64,000 bases of DNA from Hsuehochloa calcarea (lineage: Eukaryota; Streptophyta; Magnoliopsida; Poales; Poaceae). The DNA is taken from NCBI GenBank assembly GCA_036346395.1, contig CM070594.1, positions 17,145,385 through 17,209,384 of the forward strand, given 5' to 3'. The translations under genes were made by a program, and so were the position numbers. This document shows positions 45,801 through 55,716 of the stretch, piece after piece; position 1 is the first letter of the stretch, and every line of letters begins with the position of its first letter. The notes beneath the pieces were generated by a model, which was not told where the DNA came from, searched no databases, and saw only the letters and a list, made by a program, of their open reading frames with translations.

Positions 45801-46530
45801 AACTAGGGACTAATGTGGAGTTACGTGAGCACGGGAAAGACACAGAGAAAGTTGGAGCTGCTCCGGTGATGAAAAATGGTGCTTTCGGCCGAAAATGGGG
45901 AATCTCCAATTCAGCCAAGCCCTGAGGAAAATAATCAAAATTGAGCGAGGGTTAAGCTCAAGAGAGTAAAGAGGGAGCAAGAAATGGAGAGTGAGAGCCA
46001 CGGTTGTACTGCCTTCACCGTAAGCTCGAAGCTCGACAATGGCTGCCGAAATGGTTTCGGATGAATGTAGCTCAAACAAACACTGAAGTGCTAGCTAGAG
46101 TTGCGGGGATGCTAAAGGAAGCCAAAGGGGAAGCAATGAAGCTTAAATAGAGGAAATGGCAGAGTGCAACAGCAATAAACCCTCTCGGGTCAAACCTGCC
46201 ATGAGAGCACTTGAGAGCGACGGGAGCAGTTGAGCAATGGACTTTTGAGGGCGGTGCACGACGGGCAATCAATGCGAGCAGAGAGAGCCGTTTAAAGGTG
46301 GTCACCGAGGTGACACTCTGCCGCTCAGTCCCGTGCATACGCCATGGCTTTTGACTCAATCGCACGCTTCCTCAGACTCGGGGAAGGAGACGACTCGGCC
46401 ACCGTTGGATTGAAATCGGACGGTTCCAATGAACGGGACGATTGGAACGGTCCGAACGTTCACTTCAATCCAGGTCGTTATCTCCAAATCGGACGATTTA
46501 TTAATGGGTTTTAGATGCAGCTTATTAACA
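42897..46530 (-). mobile_element. Gypsy-type long LTR E, - strand, no internal region seen
   Basis: On the - strand the end reads GGGTCCTCACA at 42897. The upstream order matches the LTRs of C, D and F: palindrome CTATTCGAATAG at 43704-43715, hairpin GAGTAC-N7-GTACTC at 43338-43356, GGCCGGTCGGCC word at 43129-43140. A CTATTTAAGC box (46141-46150) precedes a GC-rich leader. Words ATCCAACGGTCC and TCCGAACGTTC are repeated at 45085-46470. No primer binding site follows at 42896, so it is a solo LTR or fragment. The start is uncertain: TGTTAATAAG at 46530 is a candidate. Confidence 0.6.
46141..46150 (-). promoter_or_regulatory. TATA-like box of LTR E
   Basis: CTATTTAAGC on the - strand, 5' of a GC-rich leader, in the same relative place as the Gypsy C box. 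Confidence 0.35.
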
Positions 46531-46541
46531 TTTCATATCAT

Positions 46542-49500
46542 TGTTGGAGCATCATCATAAATTATTGAAATTTAAAACTTTCTAATTAAAGAATAAACAT
46601 TAGGGTTAAAATTCAATCCTAAAACAAATGCGAACAAATATTCATAATGATCTCCAGGAAATAATTTATTCAAATACTAGACTAATTATCATGAATAAAT
46701 ATGAATTTTTAAAAAAATTTGGAATTTAAATTGACCTTGGAAAAAATTGCAAACTCACTCCATAAATAGCTTATGTAATAAATTTTAAATAAGTGATTAA
46801 GTCGTTAACATTATTTTTAGAAAATTTATATGAGTTCTACCTTGTCCCAGGAACCCTTCTAAACAATTTTGGATTTTTATAACTTTATTTCACATGCTTA
46901 AACCTCAGTCAAAGTTGGAAGTTTGTATTTTGATTTTAGTCAAACATCCGACTGAACCGAACCCGATGTCACTGTAGCGACCGAGCCTCCCCGTCTTGAC
47001 TGCATCGCGCCAGCTCACTACGCCCAATCGCGTCGTGTGCACAGCGTCCGACTGCGCCGCCTCTGCTGCGTCGCTGACGGCCCGGGCCCACCCGTCAGCA
47101 CCGCCTTCAACCTCCCGCCGCTTTGGCCGCGTGCGCTGTCGCTCTACATGCTCTCCACCGAGCCCTCAATCGCCACCTCATGTTCTCATGTCCGTCCGTA
47201 AAGCATCGCCGTGGCTCCTTAAAGCTCTGGTGCCAAGCCATTTCCTTCTTTTTTCCCTCTCTTGCCTTCTCCGCTCGATTCTTTGTCACGGCCGTGGAAG
47301 TCGACAAGAGAAGCGCCGCCGCGTTGTTGCCGCCCTCGAGCCCGCAAGCCCACCACCGGGTTATACTCTTGAAACCGCGCCCATTTTTGCTAGTCTGGCA
47401 CCTTTTCGTCCACTGGGTCGACGAGTACGACTTCGTCGTTCCCGCCTCCGGCCGTCACGGTCTCGAAACTCTCGAGTGCTCCGGTGAGCCATTTTCTATG
47501 CGGGCTTGTCCTGTATGATCGCAATGCTCCACTGAGTCCTTGGGCTAAGTTAATTTGATTTTGGTCCTGCCTCGGGGTTGTGCCGACCATTCTTCTTTGA
47601 CAACAATGACACGCCACTGTCGCGATTCCGGCCGCCACCGACCTTCATCGCCGACGTTGTCTTGTGCACCGCATTCCTGAAGCCAAGGCGACACTGACGT
47701 GCACCTTCCCGAAGCTCCTCGACCGCCGTAGCGTCATCTCGTTGAGCGCCGCTTCTTCGTCTCCACCTCCGACCGCCGCGAGCCCGCCGCCTGCGACCTC
47801 TGAGTTCCCCGCCACCGCCAACGAGTTCGCAAGGCTTCTCCACACCCGTACAACTTGATCCCGAGCCCAAAGCTGCGCTCTTTCGCCGAATCGCCAACCT
47901 CGCTGCAAGTGCTCGTGCGCGGGAGCCACGGTTAGCCTCCGGCGAGATTGAGGTTAACCCTAAACCATTAGCACTTAAATCAGTTTCCTAATGACTATAT
48001 GACATGTGGGTCCCAGCAATTAAAACATGTTTAGAGCTTTGAGTGAAAATGTTTAAACGTCTGAGTGATTGACATGTGGGCCCATATGACCAGTTAAGTG
48101 CATGTGTAAAATTGAGAAATGCATTTTCTTTTAAGGAAAAAACGTATTTCTTGCACAGTTAGAACAAATTTATGCCTTCCCGATCAGAAGATGTATTCTT
48201 TGGATACGCTTTCAACGTAGCCATCGGATCTGACCAGGTCATCGTAGACCAAGTCAAACCTACCCCGGGTCCCACTTGTCATCCACTGAGGCTAGCTGCT
48301 AGTAAGTGTAAAAAGTATTTTGGGTAATTAGAAAATCTGAATTTAATTGTTTTTACACTAAAAATTGTCATAAACTTCAAAAATTCATAAGTAATTCCTT
48401 TCAAATCCAAATTGAGATAACTCAATTTTTTTAATTACACTTTTGCTGTACTTTATTTGGGAATAGGTTTTGGACATGTTACTATTATAGAAAAATGTGA
48501 TATTTAAAATACATGATCACTAATAACTTTAACCTCGAAAAATCTATAGAAAAACGAAATGAACTCCAAATGAATTAAAATTTTCACCTAAATTCATATT
48601 AAATTTTCATCTCTTTACTGTGATTTTTTTCATGCATTTTTGAGTATTTTGAATTTTCTCGATTTTCTCGTTCTTTATTCGTTAATGTGTTTTTTATAGA
48701 ATCCGAGCCGACCAAAGTGAACGAGTATCCATCTGAGAGTGAATAGTTGGCCTTTCGGCAAGTTGCAATCATCAATTTTTACTTTTATTCGGCATACATG
48801 TTGATCCCAGTATTTTCTACTTCAGTGTTTTGAAATGCAAATATTACTTGCGTGCATGCTATTTTCAAGTATGATTACTTTGTGAAGTCTAGTTAGTTAT
48901 ATCCCAATTGTTGCAGGTTAACCTTGAATTCTCTTTCACAGAAATGCCTAAGTTAGTTATGTGTGATGTTACTTACCGTTGGTGTTTATGCTTAGCCATG
49001 CAAGTCAGTAGTCGTGTAATTCGATTGACGGGGTTATCTTGTCAATCTTGGGAGACACTGAATAATTATAGTTATGCTTTCAGGTTAGATCTTTGAATCT
49101 GATTGTGGTGTCTAAATTTTGTTCTTTAAAAATGGATTTATATCTGGACAAATGGCTAGTAGTGAGGGTGCCTCCGTGCACGAGAATTGAGTATTGTGGA
49201 AAGATTTGTCCGGATCATTAAGGACCAAACTTTGGGCTTTCATTCTAAGTATCACTCGTACTTCCATACGCGGTGTATGGGCGCCGCTTGGTCAAGTAAG
49301 GGGAAAGTCGTATTGATTTGAAACACAAGTGGTGTGAGGACATGGGACCGTGAAATCTCATGTTCCTTAGGAACCCAATGTAAGGATATAATATGCAAGT
49401 GAGTGCTATTTTATTTTGATGTTGGGCGGTCGACCCACATGCTAACTCCTTACATTGACCCCTCCGACACAACTTGCATGCCTGGTTAGTTAGTGGGCGG

Positions 49501-50561
49501 TATAGCTAGCACTAAGCGGGATTTTATCATGCATGGGTGGTTCACTTCAATATTGTCTTCTTCTGAAAAATACCGAGTCTTGATTTCCCTGGCTGACACA
49601 CCAAAGGAAGTGTGTTATCATCTAGAGGCTTACGGGCTGATCAAGTTGTGTGGGTAAAGATGTACTCCCCTGTAGGGTTATAAACTATTCGAATAGCCGT
49701 GTCCACCGTTATGGACATCACTTGGGCCTTGACTGACATCATTGTTAGACTCTAAATTAAAACTTGACATGTGATAACTTGGTATCGACATGACAGGTGC
49801 GTCATGAATTTAGTTTATCAAAGTGGGGCTACCACTTTGATATTGTTTGAAATATGTCTACCTTTAAGTTATTAAATTTTCTTTTGTTAAATAGTCTATT
49901 GCTAAAACGGCTTTATTAAACTAGAAGGTGTAGATTGAGTAATGTTGCGTTTCTGCAAAAACTAGAGCCACTATAATCTCTCTTTGATCAACCCCTAGCA
50001 TGTATAAATTTTTATTTGTGTAAGTCTTGCAAGTACAACTTTGTACTTTAACGGATTATCCATTTGTTCAGGTGAGGAAGATTATAACATAGATCAGTTC
50101 GTTAGCGCCAACTTCGGCGATGCTAACGAATAACGCTATTTTGGCCTCCACTCAGTTTCCTTTGGGAAGGACACACCCTGCTGGAGTTTTTGTTCTTAAT
50201 GTTTTATTTTCCGCTGCATACTTATGTTAATGTTTAAATTTGGCCGGTCGGCCTCTGTTGTAAAACTATAGGCTTAAGCCCTTGTCTTATACGACATGTG
50301 TAATATATCTGTATGCCTTGTGTATGACTGTGATCAATGTTGATTGAGATATGTGCGTGTTAGCCTTGATCCTTCGGAGCTAACACGAGACACATATTCA
50401 AAGATTTGAAATGATTCTTGACTCATGTGAGTATGGTCTCGAACTGCCAAGTTCGACGTATCTCCATGGGTTAAGTTGGATTTCAGAACTTGGAGACCTA
50501 GAGTTATTTACATATGATCTAGAGGACTGTGATCCTATGTAAATAATTCGGGGTCCCCACA
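46542..50561 (+). mobile_element. Gypsy-type long LTR F, + strand, no internal region seen
   Basis: It ends GGGGTCCCCACA at 50561 without a following primer binding site. From left: AT-rich start (candidate start TGTTGGAGC at 46542, uncertain), GC-rich leader about 46980-47940, AT-rich body, CCGAGCCGACCAAAGTG near 48704, palindrome CTATTCGAATAG at 49685-49696, hairpin AAGTAC-N6-GTACTT at 50031-50048, GGCCGGTCGGCC at 50242-50253. It sits directly against the remaining part of LTR D, so it probably inserted into that LTR. Proline/arginine-rich open frames at 46996-47890 are compositional. Confidence 0.55.
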
Positions 50562-51645
50562 CTGTAGTTGATAGGTATTATATTGATTATGGTAAATGTA
50601 CTTCTATATTTTGGGTCGTGTAGACGATGGTAAATGACTTTCATGTCTGTCGGGGCTTGTTCCGGGCGATGGTAATTGACGTCCATGTTCAGGCAGGTTA
50701 TTCTCCACAACGGTGAGCTCCGGGTCAATGGTAAATGACGTCCATGACTTGGGGTTAAGCTCACCGGGAGGACTAATGTGAGGATAAAGTATTGTAAAAG
50801 CCTTGTGATAATCACTTAGTCACACACCTTTGGAAGTGTATGAAGTGTATATTTTTAAGGTGATTATCTCGTGTGGGTCAAGTTGTACAACCTCTGCAGA
50901 GTGTAAAACTATTCGAATAGCCGTGCCCACGGTCAAGGGCGGGAAAGGTGCGTTTTCACATGGTATATTTTAGTTTTGATTTTAAAAGAGTAAATTTTGG
51001 GAACCCGAGAGAAATTAGGACTCTCAAGTAGTTTTTCTGCCGCTAGAGCCCTATCCTTTGAACCTTGGTAGCTAGAGCCTTGATACTAATGGTTCGTAGC
51101 TAGAACCTCCACTAGTGATATAATTAGTTTAGTTATTGAAACTATTTTTTTGTCAAATGTGCTTTATGAAAACTGTTGTGACTTAAAATATTGCTTTGAG
51201 CAAAAGAACCCTCTAAGCTTCATTTGTTAAAGCTATGTATATGCATTTTTCCAAGACTTGCAGAGTACTTTATGTACTCACATGCTACACTCAAATTAAA
51301 TCTCAAAAGCCTTCAACGACATTGAGGAGGACTACGACTACTTCACCTATGGCTTTGATGAAGAGCACCGGAGTACTAGGTTGCGCTCCCCAGTCGAATG
51401 CCGGTAGGCAATTTGATGGGTCACCGCTCGGAGTTTATCATTTGATGTTTCCGCTGATGTAAGACTCAAGGTCTTTTGACCTCGTTTGTAATAAGTGGTC
51501 ATAAGGCCAGTACTTAGTTGTTTATTAATGTTATTCCGTGATTCGAACTTGTTATTGACACTGTTTCTATTGTGTGCACTAACTACTAATCTAGGACTAG
51601 TATAGAAATACACAGAGGGTTCGATTCAAAAATCCAGTCCCGGCA
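50562..51645 (+). repeat. 5' LTR remnant of Gypsy D
   Basis: It includes a thrice-repeated GATGGTAAATGAC/GTCCATG phrase at 50625-50755, the palindrome CTATTCGAATAG at 50909-50920 preceded by CCTCTGCAGAGTG as in Gypsy C, and the hairpin GAGTAC-N5-GTACTC at 51263-51279. The left part is missing, being replaced by LTR F. Confidence 0.75.
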
Positions 51646-52221
51646 GAGTTGGTATCAGAGCTGAATCAACTGTAGGATATGACCTAGTTAAGATGGCCGT
51701 TAGAAGGAAAACTTCAAATTTTATTTTATGAAAAGAAAAAATGTGCTATCCTCATCTTTCTCTCATTACCTTGTTCGCGGAATTCTTCCTTACCAAGTCA
51801 TTCATTCACCGTTTTATAGTGTTAAATGGATCCTCTTACCCTTGAAAACTTCTATAGATGGTCAACACGATTCTTACCATTACATTCAAGACCATAAGAA
51901 AAAGGAGTCATCAAGAGAGCATCATAAAGTCGTCAGTCATCTCTACCATCTAAGAACAATAGGCAAGATTCATCAAAGACCGTGAGCAGAAGATGTGATG
52001 TCAGGCAAGCCATATAGTCTAAATTGCCAAGGCTCATTCTGTGTATTGAGTCATTTCATCAGCTTAAAAGTATCAATCGAGTAGACTATTTTCTTTGAGT
52101 TTTTTTTTGTTGCAAAAAGTAATTTGTTTTTAGTAGTTGGACCTTGTGGGTTGTTACAAGCTTCCTTGTTTCTCTCGTCTCTGCTTTCCCTCTCTTTCCC
52201 TACTAACCTTGGTCTGCTCAG

Positions 52222-53587
52222 ATGGAAAACCCTGGAAGAGGTCGAGGAAGAGGTCACGAAGGAGGCCGTGCAGCTGGCCGAGGCTGTGGTCGTGGAAGAA
52301 GTCATGGCCAACCACTTCCTCAGGAGCCAGTTTTACTGCAAGCACCACAAGCACTGCAAGAACCTCAAGTGCAATATGAACAACTCTTCGAAGAAGAACC
52401 CCTACTGCCACCACCTCCTAGTCGCAAGAACCTCAAGTGCAACCTAAACAACTCTTCGAAGAAGAAGAACCCCTACCGCCACCACCTCTTGGTCAACGCC
52501 AAGTGAACATGGAGCAGATGATAGCCATGCAACTGCAGCTTCTACGGGCACTTGCTCAGAATCAGGTCAATCAGCCTACACTAGCTCCTGCTCTAGTCTT
52601 TCCATCTCTCTCTAGGCTTGGAGAGTTCATGAGAACCAAGCCGCCAACCTTCGCCGGTTCAGTTGATCCACTAGAAGCTGACGATTGGCTAAAGGATGTC
52701 AAGAAGAACTTTTCTTGGCACAGTGCAATGATCAAGAGAAAGTTATATATGCTGCTCATCAACTAAAAGGCACTGGAGGAACTTGATGGGAAAATTATTA
52801 TGCTGCCCATCAGAATGTCCAGGCTATATCTTGGTAGGAGTTTTTGTTGCTTTCTGCGTGGCACACATTCCTATGAGAATGATGGAGATGAAAAAGTGAG
52901 AGTTCCACAAGCTGCAGATGGCAACCTCAACGTGTCAGAATATCTCAACCAATTCACTCAGCTGTCAAGGTATGCACCAAAGATGTTGCAACTAAAGGAG
53001 CTAAGATCTGGTGCTTCATGAAAGGACTTAACCCCAATCTCAAAGTGCAACTGGTGTCAATTGACTTTCCCAATTTCCAGTAAATGGTCAACAAAACTCT
53101 TGTACAAGAGGATGCTCAACGTTAGTTGTTTGAGTCCCGAAAGAAAAAAAAAATAGCTTTTCAAGCACAGCATGGAGCAAGCAGTTCCAGGTCCAGCATG
53201 AACCAACCATACTACAACATGTCGCCAAGACAATGCACCTAGGATTCCTATGTCAGGACCCCGTCTAGTCATGCAGGGATTCCAAAATAATACTGGTGTT
53301 CAACCACAATAGAACAAGATGTCAGCAGCAAGAATTGAGTGCTTTTATTGCCATGAGATGGGGCATTTTGCCAGCAATTGCCCATAGAAACGCTGAGCCG
53401 TGACTCAGTTCCTTTTAACTTGGGAGCTACACTAGTCAAGACCCCAATGTCAGGATCAGGGCAAGGAGCGCCTCAGACTCCAAGTCAAGCCATCCAGAAT
53501 TCAGCACCACCTATAAGAGGACGACTGAATCATGTTACAGCAAAGAAAGCTCAATCAACTCAGCATGTCGCACCAGGTAAGTTCTAG
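52222..53587 (+). pseudogene. Gypsy D gag remnant
   Basis: ATG at 52222 starts a Gly/Arg-rich N-terminus (MENPGRGRGRGHEGGRAAGR). A 68-bp tandem duplication (52356-52423 and 52424 on) shifts the frame, after which the normal frame continues with MEQMIAMQLQLLRALAQ, LGEFMRTKPPTFAGSVDPLE, ADDWLKDVKKNF (to about 52730), NVSEYLNQFTQLSRYAP (about 52930-52980) and a zinc knuckle CFYCHEMGHFASNCP (about 53340-53384). Several further breaks are present. The tail KAQSTQHVAPGKF ends at 53587. Confidence 0.77.
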
Positions 53588-53725
53588 TCAGTTCAGCTTA
53601 TGTTTCGGTTTTGTCTCACTCAGAAGAGAAAGTCGTTTGGTTAAGTGAGCAAAGTCTATGTACCTGATCTTTTTCCATGTCCATCCGAATCTCGGGGTTG
53701 AGATTCCTTCTAAGAGGGGTAGGTT

Positions 53726-54990
53726 TGTAACATCCCAAATTTGGACCCTTTTCAAACATTTATTTCAAATTAATTAATTCAAAGTGTTGGTCTTCTTTTG
53801 GAGTTTTTGCATTTATTTAAATTCCAAAATCGTAATTCAAATCCAAATTCCATTGTCTCAATTCAAACTCGTTGCCAAATTCCAAATTCAAATCTTGTAA
53901 TTTGAATTTTCCCTTTTCTTTCTTTTTCTTCCCTTCTTTCTTCTTCTTTCTCTACCTCTGTTCTTCTTCTTCCCGACTCAAGCCGCCACACTGTCCAAAC
54001 CACCTCGCCGCCTGTGCCACCCGACCTCGCTACCCCCTATCCCAGCGCCGCGCCAGCCCGACCGTGCCACCCTTTGCGCCTGCGTCACATGCAATGCGCC
54101 GTTTTCACTTCCATCATAGGCACCACGACCCCACAACCGTCGCCCACGTCGTGCTGCCATCAATTGCACGCCATAATCTCCCTATGCATTAAATTTTGTC
54201 GTTTCCCTTCAACGTTCAATGTCGACCAAAAACTGTTCATTTCTGTGTGCGTTCCCCGTTGTTTCACTCCCTGGTTTCGGCTATATAAGTGAGCATCGTG
54301 ATCGCCTCGTCCTGCTCTTCATTTTGCCCCAAGCACCATCCCCTACTTCATTGTCGTTCGTCGGAATGCGCGTTGCCACCGCTTTCTTCCTCAAAACCGC
54401 CACGTCGCCTTCACCTCGATCTCCTTCTCTGGTGGGTTTCGAGCCAAGTGAACCACGTCACGTCACGTTCCCGGTCATCTTCAACCCATCCCCCACCTCA
54501 ATTTGTTCTCCAACGTCACCAGAGCAAGCCGCCGCCGCCACCACCTCCATCTTGCCACCAGTTGCCTTTGCCGCACCTCCTCGGCCACCCCCACGCCACC
54601 TTGAGCCCGCCACCACACAGCTCGTGCTTGCGTCGCCTGCCGCCTCGTGTCGCCTGTGCGCCTCCACCCCTACGCACGCCGCTGGCCACCTATTGTTGCA
54701 TCGCCACCTCCTACCGCTTCCTTGGGTCGTCGGCGACCCATTTTTGCCGCCGGCTGAGCCTCTCGTGCCACCGGCCACCGCCGCACTGTGTGCCTGCAGT
54801 CCACTCTGCTTCTCCTCTATTTCTTCTACTATTTGCTCTCTTTGTGCCACTTCCAAATGAGGCCCAATTGTCGGCCATTTCTTTGAATCCTTTATTTCTG
54901 AAAAAGAATAGTCTTTAGAATATTCCTCTCCTTCTCTTTTTCCTAGAATTTTCATTTTCGACAAACATTCGGGTGTTCGTTCTCCTTCAT
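53726..54990 (+). repeat. 3' LTR of Gypsy D, right end not resolved
   Basis: It begins TGTAACATCCCAAAT, the same first words as Gypsy C. An AT-rich start, a TTC/TTT-rich stretch (53900-53970) and a GC-rich leader (53985-54850) follow. Two long Pro/Ser-rich open frames here (54219-54918) are considered compositional. Confidence 0.6.
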
Positions 54991-55265
54991 ACGAACTCTG
55001 ATTCTATCGATACTTGTGCACCAAAATACTGGCACGGTGGACCAAGCCCAGGAAGCTCTACTGTGCACCGAAGGCTATGCCTAGGGGGCATAAGGACCCT
55101 GCAACCCCTACACCTAGCAGACCTTTATAGGGGTAGAATTGTAATCTTTTGTGCCCTCTTTTATGATACTATAAATAGGGCATTGCCCCATGTAATAAAG
55201 GAGGACTTTTTTTCAAAACAATAAAGACATATTAACTCCACTGTTCCCCTCTGTTGAGGACCGTT
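54991..55265 (+). mobile_element. Probable Copia-type LTR fragment
   Basis: It contains a TATAAATA box (55170-55177) in GATACTATAAATAGGGCATTGCCCCATGTAA..., followed by AATAAAG and ending near CCTCTGTTGAGG. This is the usual compact promoter and poly(A) arrangement of a short Copia LTR. The boundaries and any partner LTR were not identified. Confidence 0.35.
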
Positions 55266-55716
55266 GGGTTTCCCCCCTTTGCGTATACGGCCTAGGGTCC
55301 TCATTTCTCTACTGTCTAGTCACGTTGCTATGACAATGTGATATATGTCAAATGTAAGTATTTCTTACATATTTTGTCCTCATTGTGGATTAACATAATG
55401 TTCCTGATTCCTTGAAGTTTCCATCAGTCATGGAAGGAAGATCATCTGATCATGTTTGGATGACCTTTTTTGGGTTGATCAATGTTAGAAAGATTGCTTG
55501 GGTAAACTACTTGGAGCATGCCAAACATCATATTTTATCTCGTATAGCCCATAACATTCCCCTGGTATAAAGAACAAATTTCCATTCCAAAAATTGGATC
55601 CATTGTAATTGAATTGAAGACATCATCTGCAAGTCTACTTATTAGAATCCAGGGCTGCAATCTGATGGTGCCCCTGATTTAACTTTACTAACTACATGTA
55701 CATGACTATGGATGCC
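55266..55716 (-). other. 3' flank of ZIFL
   Basis: No gene is seen. It is AT-rich sequence between the LTR fragment and the ZIFL stop codon, presumably containing the ZIFL 3' UTR and poly(A) site on the - strand. Confidence 0.4.

Larger units (their letters stand above)
50562..54990 (+). mobile_element. Gypsy derivative D, gag only
   Basis: 5' LTR remnant 50562-51645 (ends CAGTCCCGGCA), primer binding site GAGTTGGTATCAGAGC, a broken gag (52222-53587), then a polypurine tract AAGAGGGGTAGG and a 3' LTR that begins TGTAACATCCC at 53726. No protease, RT or integrase lies between gag and the polypurine tract, so this is a non-autonomous derivative that would depend on another element. The 3' LTR is recognisable to about 54990, with a pyrimidine-rich stretch and a GC-rich leader. 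Confidence 0.72.

Noticed and set aside
48700..49100. Small frames around 48908-49096 as a possible gene
   Set aside because: They are short, without similarity, and inside LTR F.
42897..50561. LTRs E and F as the two LTRs of one element
   Set aside because: They are in opposite orientation, differ in most of their sequence, and neither is followed by a primer binding site or pol.
54219..54918. Two Pro/Ser/His-rich frames of about 210 codons
   Set aside because: They overlap in different frames inside the GC-rich leader of the Gypsy D 3' LTR; there is no domain, and the composition explains the lack of stops.
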